The notes beneath the pieces were generated by a model. It saw only the letters and a program-made list of their open reading frames with translations, was not told the DNA's origin and did no database searches. From Corynebacterium pollutisoli (GTDB taxonomy: Bacteria > Actinomycetota > Actinomycetes > Mycobacteriales > Mycobacteriaceae), in NCBI RefSeq assembly GCF_900177745.1, contig NZ_FXAR01000007.1:1-64000 (forward strand): 64,000 bases of DNA, read 5' to 3'. Below, piece after piece: positions 8,804-16,451 of the stretch. Every line of letters begins with the position of its first letter. Within the stretch, counting starts at the first letter, position 1. Made by a program: the position numbers and the translations under genes.

Positions 8804-10033
8804 GTGAGCATCCCCTCCCGCGAACAACACGCCGCCCGCCGTTTCATCTGGTCAAACGGACTGCAGGGCATCGGCGACCAGATCGTCGCCGCCAAGACCG
8901 TCCTCCCCTGGCTGCTGCAGGCCGCCGGCGCCCCCGGCTTCTTCATCGCCCTGCTCGTCCCCATCCGCGAGGCCGGCTCGATGCTCCCCCAGGCCGCGTT
9001 CACCCCGTGGGTGACCACGCAGCGTTCCCGCAAACGCATCTGGGTGATCGGCTCGCTCGGCCAGGCGGTGGCCGCCGCGCTCATCGGCGTCGCCGCCCTG
9101 CTTCTCGACGCCCTCGCCCTCGGCCTCACCGTCACCCTCCTGCTCGCGGTGCTCGCCGTCTTCCGGGCCCTGTGTTCCATCGCGTCGAAGGACGTGCAGG
9201 GGCGCACGATCTCCAAGGGGCGCCGCGGGGTGATCACCGGCCGGGCGGCGGCGGTCGGTGGGGCGGTGGCCCTGGCCGTGGGCCTGTTGCTCGAGTACAT
9301 CGGTACGCCGATCCCGACGTGGATCCTCGCCGCCCTCATCTTCGCCTCGGCCGCCGCCTGGGCGATCGCCGCGATCGTGTTCCACACCATCGACGAGCCC
9401 GTCTCCGACGAGGAGCCTCGGGGCCTAGAGCGCGGCTGGTGGGCCGACACCTGGGGCCTGTTCACCGGCGACCGTGAGTTCCGGCAGTTCGTCATCGTGC
9501 GCTCGCTGCTTCTGGTGTCGGCGCTGTCGACGGCGTTTATCGTCACCCTCAGCCAGGAGATCGGGTACGGGCTCACCGGCCTCGGCGCGTTCCTCATCGC
9601 CTCCGGCCTGGCGTCGGTGCTCGGCGGGCGGATCTCCGGCGTGTGGTCGGACGCCTCGTCGCGCAACGTCATGAGTTACGGTGCGCTGGCCGCCTCCGTG
9701 GTCATCGTCGGCCTCGTCGCCGCGGCGGCGTGGCTGCCCGGCGCGGCCAACGCCTGGGTGTTCCCGATCGGGTTCTTCCTGGTCAATCTGGCGCACACCG
9801 CCATCCGCGTGGCCCGCAAGACATACATCGTCGACATGGCGGAGGGTGACACCCGCACCCGCTACGTCGGTGCCGCCAACACTCTCATGGGAGTCATCCT
9901 GCTCGTCATCGGCGCGATCTCGGGTGTGGTCGCCCAGCTGGGGCCGAGTGCCGCGCTACTCTTCCTCGCGGCGATCGGCTTCGTCGGGGTGGGGGCCGCG
10001 CGCCGCCTGCGGGACGTGTCGGAGCAGCGGTAG
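8804..10033 (+). CDS. MFS transporter
   Basis: A 409-residue membrane protein with about twelve hydrophobic segments and the MFS loop pattern SGVWSDASSR after the seventh segment. It starts at a GTG (8804) with -10 box TAGACT eight bases upstream, so it is likely leaderless or has a very short leader. The N-terminal RFIWSNGLQGIGDQIVAAKT and the basic loop RSRKRIW fit an uncharacterised exporter group. Substrate is unknown. It stands alone between the divergent MetQ-like gene and glmU. Confidence 0.85.
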   Translation: MSIPSREQHAARRFIWSNGLQGIGDQIVAAKTVLPWLLQAAGAPGFFIALLVPIREAGSMLPQAAFTPWVTTQRSRKRIWVIGSLGQAVAAALIGVAALLLDALALGLTVTLLLAVLAVFRALCSIASKDVQGRTISKGRRGVITGRAAAVGGAVALAVGLLLEYIGTPIPTWILAALIFASAAAWAIAAIVFHTIDEPVSDEEPRGLERGWWADTWGLFTGDREFRQFVIVRSLLLVSALSTAFIVTLSQEIGYGLTGLGAFLIASGLASVLGGRISGVWSDASSRNVMSYGALAASVVIVGLVAAAAWLPGAANAWVFPIGFFLVNLAHTAIRVARKTYIVDMAEGDTRTRYVGAANTLMGVILLVIGAISGVVAQLGPSAALLFLAAIGFVGVGAARRLRDVSEQR

Positions 10034-10053
10034 CGGGCACCGCCGCCCACTGT

Positions 10054-10143
10054 CGCGTACGGACGTACTCCGATTCCGGAGGGCCCCTCCGTTCCCGCAG
10101 GTCGCACCTAGCGGCCGAGCAGATCGGAGTACGTCCGTACGCG
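10054..10143. repeat. 90-bp element bounded by a perfect 21-bp inverted repeat
   Basis: The arm at 10054-10074 (starting CGCGTACGGACGTACTCC) is repeated exactly in inverse orientation at 10123-10143, with 48 bases between. It fills the gap between the MFS gene and the glmU promoter. There is no T-run after the right arm, so it does not look like a standard terminator. It could be a MITE-like relic, a cruciform or a transcript-end hairpin. Confidence 0.75.
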
Positions 10144-10207
10144 CGCCCGGCCTGCAGGGGTCGTCGGAGACACCGGCTCCGATAAGCACGCGCGGGGGCC
10201 TGCGGCT

Positions 10208-10215
10208 TATATGCT
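10208..10215 (+). promoter_or_regulatory. Probable -10 region of glmU-prs
   Basis: TATATGCT contains two overlapping matches to the TANNNT pattern, about 35 bases before the GTG of glmU and upstream of its AAGGAG ribosome site. Confidence 0.4.
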
Positions 10216-10251
10216 GGACCGGACACAGCAAACGCCCACAAGGAGACAATC

Positions 10252-11724
10252 GTGCCCACACCCACCGACTGCGCCGTGGTGGTACTCGCCGCCGGCGCCG
10301 GCACCCGCATGAAGTCCACGAAGCAGAAGACGCTCCACGAGATCGGCGGGCGCACCCTGCTCTCCCACGCACTGCACGCCGCAGCGGGCATCAGCCCGGA
10401 GCACATCGTGGCTGTCGTCGGTCACCAGCGCGATCAGGTCTCCCCCGCCGTCGACGCCGTCGCCGCGGAGCTGGATCGCCCGGTGCTGCAGGCCGTGCAG
10501 GAGGAGCAGAACGGCACCGGCCACGCCGTGCAGTGCGGGCTGGAGCCGATCCCGGACTTCGATGGCTCGGTGATCGTCACCAACGGTGATGTCCCGCTGC
10601 TGACCGCCGAGACGCTGCGTCGTCTCCTCGAAGCCCACACCGCCTCCCCCACCGCCGTCACCGTCCTGACCATGCGCCTGGACGACCCGACCGGCTACGG
10701 CCGCATCGTCCGCAATGAGGACGGCGAGGTCACCGCCATTGTCGAGCAGAAGGACGGCACCCCGGAGCAGCTGCAGATCACCGAGGTCAACTCCGGTGTC
10801 TTCGCCTTCGACGGCGCGATCCTCCGCGACGCCCTGGGCAAGCTGGACTCCAACAACGCGCAGGGCGAGCTCTACCTCACCGACGTTTTGGGCATCGCCC
10901 GCTCCGCCGGCCACCCGGTCCGCGCGCACGTCGCCTCCGATCCCCGCGAGCTGGCCGGCGTCAACGACCGCGTGCAGCTGGCCGAGGCGGGCCGTGAGCT
11001 CAACCGCCGCGCCGTCGAGGCCGCGATGCGTGGCGGGGCCACCGTCATCGACCCGGCGTCGACGTTCATCGGCGTCAACGTCACGGTCGGCCAGGATGTG
11101 GTCATCCACCCGGGCACCCAGCTGTGGGGTGCGACCTCCATCGGGGACAACGCCGTCATCGGCCCGGACACCACCCTGACGGACATGACCGTCGGGCGTG
11201 GTGCCTCCGTCGTGCGCACCCACGGCGAGCGTTCCGTCATCGGCGAGAACGCCACCGTCGGTCCCTTCACCTACATCCGCCCGAACACTGTGCTCGGTGA
11301 GGACGGCAAGCTGGGCGGCTTCGTCGAGGCGAAGAACGCGACCATCGGCCGCGGCTCCAAGGTGCCGCATCTGACGTACATCGGTGACGCCACCGTCGGT
11401 GAGGAGTCGAACATCGGCGCGTCCTCCGTCTTCGTCAATTACGACGGGGTGACCAAGCACCACACCACCATCGGTTCCCACGTGCGCACCGGCTCGGACA
11501 CGATGTTCATCGCTCCGGTGACCGTGGGTGATGGTGCGTACTCGGGGGCGGGTACAGTTATCCGCGAGGATGTTCCTGCGGGAGCCCTCGCCGTGTCCGG
11601 TGGACCCCAGCGCAACATCGAGGGCTGGGTCGAGAAGAAGCGACCGGGCAGCCCGGCCGCACTCGCGGCGCAGGCTGCCCGGGAATCCCAGGACGCTGAC
11701 AACGCAACCGACCAGGAAGGTTAA
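10252..11724 (+). CDS. glmU: Bifunctional GlcNAc-1-P uridyltransferase / GlcN-1-P acetyltransferase
   Basis: GlmU makes UDP-GlcNAc for peptidoglycan in the cytoplasm by acetylating glucosamine-1-phosphate and then transferring UMP. The N-terminal pyrophosphorylase domain has the nucleotide loop [11 protein letters not shown] (residues 12-22) and the NGDVPLL segment near 119. The C-terminal left-handed beta helix (from about 250) has the hexapeptide repeats and the acetyl-CoA site around [20 protein letters not shown]. At 490 residues it is of normal length. The start is GTG at 10252 with AAGGAG six bases upstream. prs follows nine bases after the stop, so the two form an operon, as in mycobacteria (Rv1017-Rv1018). 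Confidence 0.97.
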   Translation: MPTPTDCAVVVLAAGAGTRMKSTKQKTLHEIGGRTLLSHALHAAAGISPEHIVAVVGHQRDQVSPAVDAVAAELDRPVLQAVQEEQNGTGHAVQCGLEPIPDFDGSVIVTNGDVPLLTAETLRRLLEAHTASPTAVTVLTMRLDDPTGYGRIVRNEDGEVTAIVEQKDGTPEQLQITEVNSGVFAFDGAILRDALGKLDSNNAQGELYLTDVLGIARSAGHPVRAHVASDPRELAGVNDRVQLAEAGRELNRRAVEAAMRGGATVIDPASTFIGVNVTVGQDVVIHPGTQLWGATSIGDNAVIGPDTTLTDMTVGRGASVVRTHGERSVIGENATVGPFTYIRPNTVLGEDGKLGGFVEAKNATIGRGSKVPHLTYIGDATVGEESNIGASSVFVNYDGVTKHHTTIGSHVRTGSDTMFIAPVTVGDGAYSGAGTVIREDVPAGALAVSGGPQRNIEGWVEKKRPGSPAALAAQAARESQDADNATDQEG

Positions 11725-11733
11725 GCGGCAATC

Positions 11734-12711
11734 ATGACTGCCCACTGGACCGAGAGCCACAAGAACATGATGCTGTTCTCCGGGCGTGCGCACCCGGAGC
11801 TCGGCGAGGCTGTGGCCCGTGAGCTCGACTACGAGCTCACCCCCACCACCGCCCGTGACTTCGCCAACGGTGAGATCTTCATCCGCTTCGAGGAGTCGGT
11901 GCGTGGCGCCGACTGCTTCGTCATCCAGTCGCACACCCAGCCGCTGAACAAGTGGCTCATGGAGCAGCTGATCATGATCGACGCGCTCAAGCGTGGCTCC
12001 GCCAAGCGCATCACCGCGATCCTGCCGTTCTACCCCTACGCCCGCCAGGACAAGAAGCACCGCGGCCGTGAGCCGATCTCCGCCCGCCTGGTCGCCGATC
12101 TGCTGGCCGCCGCCGGCGCGGACCGCATCGTGTCCGTCGACCTGCACACCGACCAGATCCAGGGCTTCTTCGACGGCCCGGTCGACCACATGCACGCCAT
12201 GCCCATCCTCACGGACTACATCATGGGCAAGTACTCCATGGACAACCTGTGCGTGGTCTCCCCCGACGCCGGCCGCGTCAAGGTCGCCGAGAAGTGGGCC
12301 AACACCCTCGGCGGCGCGCCGATGGCCTTCGTGCACAAGACCCGCAGCGTCGACGTGGCCAACGAGGTCGTGTCCAACCGCGTCGTCGGTGAGGTCGAGG
12401 GCAAGGACTGCATCCTGCTCGACGACATGATCGACACCGGCGGCACCATCGCCGGCGCCGTCCGCGTGCTCAAGGAGGCCGGTGCGAAGTCGGTCGTCAT
12501 CGCCTGCACCCACGGCGTGTTCTCCGATCCGGCCCGCGAGCGTCTCTCCGAGTGCGGCGCGGAGGAGGTCATCACGACCGACACCCTGCCGCAGTCGACG
12601 GAGGGCTGGAAGAACCTCACCGTCCTGTCCATCGCCCCGCTGCTGGCGAAGACGATCCACGAGATCTTCGAGAACGGCTCCGTGACCACCCTCTTCGAGG
12701 GCGAGGCCTAA
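11734..12711 (+). CDS. prs: Ribose-phosphate pyrophosphokinase (PRPP synthase)
   Basis: Prs transfers pyrophosphate from ATP to ribose-5-phosphate, giving PRPP for nucleotides, His, Trp, NAD and, in this group, the arabinan precursor decaprenylphosphoryl-arabinose. The 325-residue protein shows FSGRAHPELG at the N-terminus, the ATP/flexible loop YARQDKKHRGREPISA (near 103), the metal-binding DLHTDQIQGFF (near 135) and the PRPP loop LLDDMIDTGGTI (near 225). It is the second gene of the glmU operon, and a strong hairpin follows its stop. Confidence 0.97.
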   Translation: MTAHWTESHKNMMLFSGRAHPELGEAVARELDYELTPTTARDFANGEIFIRFEESVRGADCFVIQSHTQPLNKWLMEQLIMIDALKRGSAKRITAILPFYPYARQDKKHRGREPISARLVADLLAAAGADRIVSVDLHTDQIQGFFDGPVDHMHAMPILTDYIMGKYSMDNLCVVSPDAGRVKVAEKWANTLGGAPMAFVHKTRSVDVANEVVSNRVVGEVEGKDCILLDDMIDTGGTIAGAVRVLKEAGAKSVVIACTHGVFSDPARERLSECGAEEVITTDTLPQSTEGWKNLTVLSIAPLLAKTIHEIFENGSVTTLFEGEA

Positions 12712-12716
12712 AAACC

Positions 12717-12756
12717 GCTTATCGACGCCCGGTTCCCCACGTGGGAGCCGGGCGTC
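12717..12756. terminator. Bidirectional terminator after prs, carrying a GGCGTCGAYAAGC copy
   Basis: GACGCCCGG (12724-12732) pairs with CCGGGCGTC (12748-12756), and the inner TTCCC/GGGA extends the stem. It sits between the convergent prs and MFS genes. The left arm begins inside a perfect copy of the 13-base repeat (GCTTATCGACGCC, 12717-12729). There is no downstream T-run. Confidence 0.6.
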
Positions 12757-12765
12757 CTGCGTCTG

Positions 12766-13887
12766 TCAGGACGGGGCCATCCGCTGCGGGTTGATCCACT
12801 GGAGGGCGGCGGCCAGCAGCAGGGCGGCCGCCGCCACCCAGAACGCCGCCGGACCGATGCCCAGGTAGACGGGCAGGAACAGCACGGGGGCGGCCGCGGA
12901 TCCGAAGAAGCGGAACGCCTGCACCGTGGAGATGAGCGAGGATCCGCCCGGCGCGTTGATGACCGCCAGGTTGACCGTCGCCTGGATCCCCTGCCCGGCG
13001 GACACCGCGGCGGCCCACACCAGGGCGGCCGCGACGGCCCACGGGGCGATCGGCAGGAGGAACAGCGCGACGGCCGCCAGCGCGGAGCTGGCCACCAGGA
13101 CGGTACGGGTGCCGTAGCGGTCGGCCATGGAGCCGATGCGTCGCGAAGCGAAGAACGCCGCCGCACCACCGCACATGACCACCAGTCCACGGCCGACCGG
13201 CCCCAGCCCGAAGGCGTCACCCACCTGCAGGGCGGTGAGGAAGCCGAGGCCGATGATGCCCACGCCGACGATGAAACCGGTCACCATGTGGATGACCGTC
13301 GGCCCCCACTGGACGCGGCCGCTCACCTTCTGCGGGGAGGTCGCCGGCGGGGGCACCACGGGCAGGCGTGCCAGGAGAATGAACGCCGCCGAGGCCGCCG
13401 TGACGAGGAACGTCAGACGCCAGCTCACCAGGCTCGACAGCCCGGAGACCAGCGGTGCCGACAGCATGCCGAGCGACTGCATCGCCGCGTACGTGCCGAG
13501 CGCCTTACCCAGCTCCTGCGGTGGGGCGAGCTCGCGGAGGATGTTCTGCAGCACCGGGGTGGTGAAGGCGTTGGCGACACCGATCGTCGAGTAGCACAAC
13601 AGGAACAGCGGCCACGACGGCGTGACCAGCAGCAGGAGCGCCATGGGCAGCGTCACCGCATACGCGGCCCACACCACCTTGTGCGGGTGGATGCCGCGGA
13701 CCAGCCGCCCGGAGACGAGCATCATGACCGAGAACGGCAGCAGGTACGCCGTCATCGTCCACGCCGCCCGGCTGACGCTGATGTCGAAGGTCTCCGCGAA
13801 CTCCGGCAGCACCACCGCCAGCGCCTGCCCCGTGAAGGGGCCCACGAACCCGCCGACGAGGATCGCCGCCATCTGCAGTCTTCTCAT
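12766..13887 (-). CDS. MFS transporter (drug-exporter-like)
   Basis: A 373-residue membrane protein, about eleven to twelve hydrophobic segments, starting at ATG 13887. The first-segment motif GQALAVVLPEFAETFDIS, the loop SGRLVRGIHPHKV and SWRLTFLVTAASA near segment 6 are typical of drug:H+ antiporter-like carriers. Residues SMADRYGTRTVL give the second A-type loop. It is divergent from the AlkD-like gene with only 18 bases between start codons. Substrate is unknown. Confidence 0.85.
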   Translation of the reverse strand: MRRLQMAAILVGGFVGPFTGQALAVVLPEFAETFDISVSRAAWTMTAYLLPFSVMMLVSGRLVRGIHPHKVVWAAYAVTLPMALLLLVTPSWPLFLLCYSTIGVANAFTTPVLQNILRELAPPQELGKALGTYAAMQSLGMLSAPLVSGLSSLVSWRLTFLVTAASAAFILLARLPVVPPPATSPQKVSGRVQWGPTVIHMVTGFIVGVGIIGLGFLTALQVGDAFGLGPVGRGLVVMCGGAAAFFASRRIGSMADRYGTRTVLVASSALAAVALFLLPIAPWAVAAALVWAAAVSAGQGIQATVNLAVINAPGGSSLISTVQAFRFFGSAAAPVLFLPVYLGIGPAAFWVAAAALLLAAALQWINPQRMAPS

Positions 13888-13905
13888 GACACCTAAACTT
13901 AGGCC

Positions 13906-14520
13906 GTGTCCGTCGACCTCATCGAATCAGCCCTGCGCCCCCTGGCCGATCCCGGGCGGGCCGCCGGCATGGCCGCCTACATGCGCGACCAGTTCCCCTT
14001 CCTCGGGGTGGCGACACCGGCTCGCCGCCGGGCCGTCCGGGGCCTGCTCCCCCGCACCCTCGACCGGGATCTTGTCGACGCCCTCTGGTCCCTGCCCGAG
14101 CGCGAGTTCCAGTACGTCGCCTGCGATCACCTGCAGAAAGTACCCCTGGAGTCCGCAGCTGCGGACTTCCTGCGGAGCCTCGTGGTGCGGAAGTCCTGGT
14201 GGGACACCGTCGATGCCCTGGCCAAGCCGGTGGGCCGCGCCTGCACGCCGGAGCAGATGCGTGCGTGGGCGCGCGACGACAACCTCTGGGTGCGGCGGGC
14301 GGCGGTGCTGCACCAGCTGGGGCGTCGAGAAGCAACCGACGCCGAGTTGCTCGGCGAGATCCTGGCCGGCAACCTGGACTCGGGCGAGTTCTTCCTCGAC
14401 AAGGCCGTCGGCTGGGCGCTGCGCGAGTACTCGAAGACCGACCCGGCGTGGGTGAGGACGTTCCGCGACGAGCACGAGATGGCGGCACTGACCAGGCGGG
14501 AGGCGTCGAAATATCTGTGA
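13906..14520 (+). CDS. DNA alkylation repair protein (AlkD-like HEAT-repeat glycosylase)
   Basis: A 204-residue protein of the AlkC/AlkD class, which excises cationic N3/N7-alkylated purines using a HEAT-repeat superhelix. Recognisable segments are FPFLGVATPARR near residue 30, KSWWDTVDALA near 106 (the Trp/Asp segment of AlkD), LWVRRAAVLHQL near 130 and FFLDKAVGWALREYSKTDP near 165. The start is GTG 13906, and TAAACT lies six bases upstream, so the transcript is probably leaderless. A perfect AGTCCGCAGCTGCGGACT palindrome is embedded in frame and encodes ESAAADF near residue 84, an Ala-rich stretch that looks inserted between helices. A relative of the GGCGTCGAYAAGC repeat (14321-14333) is also inside the gene. 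Confidence 0.85.
   Translation: MSVDLIESALRPLADPGRAAGMAAYMRDQFPFLGVATPARRRAVRGLLPRTLDRDLVDALWSLPEREFQYVACDHLQKVPLESAAADFLRSLVVRKSWWDTVDALAKPVGRACTPEQMRAWARDDNLWVRRAAVLHQLGRREATDAELLGEILAGNLDSGEFFLDKAVGWALREYSKTDPAWVRTFRDEHEMAALTRREASKYL
14150..14167. repeat. AGTCCGCAGCTGCGGACT palindrome inside the AlkD-like gene
   Basis: An exact 18-base palindrome read in frame as Ser-Ala-Ala-Ala-Asp after Glu. The same frame and nearly the same peptide recur in the cyclase at 56266 and, on the opposite strand, in the ABC-F gene at 45268. Confidence 0.8.
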
Positions 14521-14541
14521 GCCCCCGGTGTTGGGAAAGGT

Positions 14542-14922
14542 ATGGCGCACATCTACTCGCCGCTGGACATCTACCTCGACACCGAGACAGAACGTCCCGA
14601 TGTCTTCACCATGGTGTTCACCTTCAGTTTCTCGGCCAACACCCCGCCCCGTTCGCTGCTGTTGTCCCGCGGGCCGGAGGATCCGCCGGAGACGGTGTGG
14701 ATCCAGCCCGACGATGAGGAGCACGGATTCTCCGCGCGGGACGTCCGCTGGGAGACCGACGGGCTGCTGCTCACCATCACCCTCAGCGGTGAGGACCGTT
14801 TCTACTGGGACGGGGCCCGCTCCATGACGATCGAGCTCTTCGAGTCGCGGGTCGACGGCGTGAGCTCCTGCCTGGGTTCGATCTTCGAGCCTCCGGTTTT
14901 GGAGCCGCCCGCCCCGCGCTGA
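14542..14922 (+). CDS. Small protein of unknown function
   Basis: A 126-residue, acidic, soluble protein starting at ATG 14542, 21 bases after the AlkD-like stop, with GGGAAAGG as a plausible ribosome site. It has no signal peptide or membrane segment. The pattern is alternating hydrophobic/polar (TMVFTFSFSAN, GLLLTITLSG), suggesting a beta sandwich, and the tail is Pro-rich (EPPVLEPPAPR). I do not recognise the family. The -10 box of the following rplY leader begins directly at its stop codon. Confidence 0.65.
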   Translation: MAHIYSPLDIYLDTETERPDVFTMVFTFSFSANTPPRSLLLSRGPEDPPETVWIQPDDEEHGFSARDVRWETDGLLLTITLSGEDRFYWDGARSMTIELFESRVDGVSSCLGSIFEPPVLEPPAPR

Positions 14923-14928
14923 TATGAT
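14923..14928 (+). promoter_or_regulatory. Probable -10 box of rplY
   Basis: TATGAT begins right after the stop codon of the preceding gene and about 155 bases before the rplY ATG, leaving room for the structured leader at 14990-15048. Confidence 0.5.
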
Positions 14929-14989
14929 GGCGCACGTCTCGGCGAGGCCCCACCTGGGGCGTTATCGACGCGATCATAAGGTTCATTTC

Positions 14990-15048
14990 AGCCTGCGATG
15001 ACTCGACGAGGACACGTCACCTCAGACCAGAGTCGGTCGCAGGCTTTT
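14990..15048 (+). ncRNA. Terminator-like hairpin in the rplY leader (possible attenuator)
   Basis: AGCCTGCGA (14990-14998) pairs exactly with TCGCAGGCT (15037-15045), and the stem continues inward with GACTC/GAGTC after small bulges; the apical part holds GACG/CGTC. The closing stem is followed by TTTT at 15045-15048. It lies between the promoter and the coding region of rplY, about 40 bases before the ribosome site, so a fraction of transcripts should stop here. That is the layout of ribosomal-protein autoregulation, but the effector is unknown. Confidence 0.55.
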
Positions 15049-15086
15049 CGCCTGTCGGCCGTATACAACCAAGGAGATACAGCCAC

Positions 15087-15731
15087 ATGGCCAAGTACCC
15101 CACCCTGACCGCTGCCCCCCGTGAAGAGTTCGGCAAGGGCTACGCCCGTCGTCTGCGCGTCGCCGGCCGCATCCCGGGCGTCATCTACTCCCAGGGCGCC
15201 GAGAACGTCCACTTCTCCGTGGACCGCATCGAGTTCACCGCTGTCGTCCGTAACCAGGGCGTCAACGCCGTCGTCGAGCTCGACGTGGACGGCGAGAAGC
15301 ACCTCACCATGATCAAGCACATCGATCAGAACGTGCTGACCCTGGACATCGACCACGTCGACATGCTCGGCATCAAGCGCGGCGAGCGCGTCGAGGTCGA
15401 GATCCCGGTCATCCACGAGGGCGAGGTCTTCTCCGGCGCCATGCTCATCCAGGAGGTCGACTCCATCCTGGTCGAGGCCGACGTTCTGGAGATCCCGGAC
15501 GAGATCGTCGTGTCCGTCGAGGGCATCGAGGCCGGCAACGTCATCAACGCCGGTGACATCACCCTGCCGGAGGACGTCAAGCTGGTCGACGACGCCGAGC
15601 TGCTCGTCTTCAACATCACCTTCGAGGAGGTCGCCGAGGTCCCGGAGGAGGGCGAAGAGGGCACCGAGGATGCTGTCGGCGCGGCCGGCAAGGACGAGGG
15701 CTCCGAGGAGGGCTCCACCAACGACGAGTAA
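15087..15731 (+). CDS. rplY: 50S ribosomal protein L25/general stress protein Ctc
   Basis: A 214-residue long-form L25 (TL5/Ctc type) that binds 5S rRNA. The N-terminal L25 domain (residues 1-95) shows REEFGKGYARRLRVAGRIPG and the HIDQNVLTLDIDHVDML strand region; the C-terminal beta domain covers about 100-185. A low-complexity acidic tail (Glu/Gly/Asp, from about 187) ends the protein. Start ATG 15087 has AAGGAGA upstream. It precedes pth, as in M. tuberculosis (Rv1015-Rv1014). A rho-independent terminator separates the two. The leader contains a candidate attenuator. Confidence 0.95.
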   Translation: MAKYPTLTAAPREEFGKGYARRLRVAGRIPGVIYSQGAENVHFSVDRIEFTAVVRNQGVNAVVELDVDGEKHLTMIKHIDQNVLTLDIDHVDMLGIKRGERVEVEIPVIHEGEVFSGAMLIQEVDSILVEADVLEIPDEIVVSVEGIEAGNVINAGDITLPEDVKLVDDAELLVFNITFEEVAEVPEEGEEGTEDAVGAAGKDEGSEEGSTNDE

Positions 15732-15747
15732 ATCCCACTCGCCGTGC

Positions 15748-15786
15748 AACGCCTCTGACCTGCTGGTCAGGGGCGTTTCCCCTTTT
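15748..15786 (+). terminator. Rho-independent terminator after rplY
   Basis: AACGCCTCTGACC (15748-15760) pairs with GGTCAGGGGCGTT (15765-15777) around the loop TGCT, with one T-G pair, and is followed by TTCCCCTTTT. Confidence 0.8.
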
Positions 15787-15804
15787 CTGTGCCAGACTGG
15801 TCGC

Positions 15805-16350
15805 GTGACTGATTCTCCGCTTCTCATCGTCGGTCTGGGTAATCCGGGCGCGAAGTACGCCGATACCCGCCACAACATCGGTGTCATGCTTCTCGACGAG
15901 CTCGCCTCCCGCATCTCCCCCGCCCCCGCCAGCTTCGCGGTGCACAAGCGCACCAACACCGAGGTCGCGGAGGTGCGCCATCAGGGCCGCCGCCTCGTGC
16001 TGGCCCGGACCCGCGGGTACATGAACGTCTCCGGCGGGCCGGTCAAGGCCCTGGCGACGTTCTTCAAGATCCCCCCGGCCGACATCATCGTCGCCCACGA
16101 CGAGCTGGAGCTCGACTTCGGGCAGGTCCGCCTGCGCCTCGGCGGCGGCGACCACGGCCACAACGGCCTGAAGTCGGTGACCAAGTCGCTGGGGACGAAG
16201 GACTACCAGCGCCTGGCGCTGGGCATCGGCCGCCCGCCCGGCCGCATGGACCCGGCCGCGTTCGTCCTCAAACCCTTCTCCCGCCAGGAGGCCGGGGACC
16301 TTCCGTTCCTGCTCGCCGACGCCGCCGACGAGATCGAGAAGTACATCTAG
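15805..16350 (+). CDS. pth: Peptidyl-tRNA hydrolase (first copy)
   Basis: Pth releases peptides from prematurely dropped peptidyl-tRNA. The 181-residue protein has the family motifs VGLGNPGAKYADTRHNIG (catalytic His near residue 24), GYMNVSGGPVKAL near 72, HDELELDFGQVRLR near 97 (catalytic Asp) and GGDHGHNGLKS near 116. The start is GTG 15805; CAGACT six bases upstream suggests a leaderless message. It follows rplY as in mycobacteria. A second pth gene lies at 26185-26778, so this organism has two. Confidence 0.95.
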   Translation: MTDSPLLIVGLGNPGAKYADTRHNIGVMLLDELASRISPAPASFAVHKRTNTEVAEVRHQGRRLVLARTRGYMNVSGGPVKALATFFKIPPADIIVAHDELELDFGQVRLRLGGGDHGHNGLKSVTKSLGTKDYQRLALGIGRPPGRMDPAAFVLKPFSRQEAGDLPFLLADAADEIEKYI

Positions 16351-16404
16351 CGCTCCCGCGATGACCGCCACGATGACCTTCGCGCACGACCATGAGGGTA
16401 TACA

Positions 16405-16448
16405 TGCTTGTCGACGCCCCGTCGGCGACAACGGGGCGTCGATAAGCA
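16405..16448. terminator. Bidirectional hairpin made of two inverted GGCGTCGAYAAGC copies
   Basis: Arms 16405-16422 and 16431-16448 form an 18-base stem with one mismatch around an eight-base loop. Each arm is a full copy of the repeat (GCTTGTCGACGCC and GGCGTCGATAAGC). It separates the convergent pth and genH genes, which is where paired uptake-type sequences often sit in other genera. Confidence 0.75.
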
Positions 16449-16451
16449 CTG

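Noticed and set aside
14923..15086. An extra tRNA or small structured RNA gene before rplY
   Set aside because: No cloverleaf can be drawn and the structure sits between promoter and coding region of rplY, so a leader hairpin is simpler.
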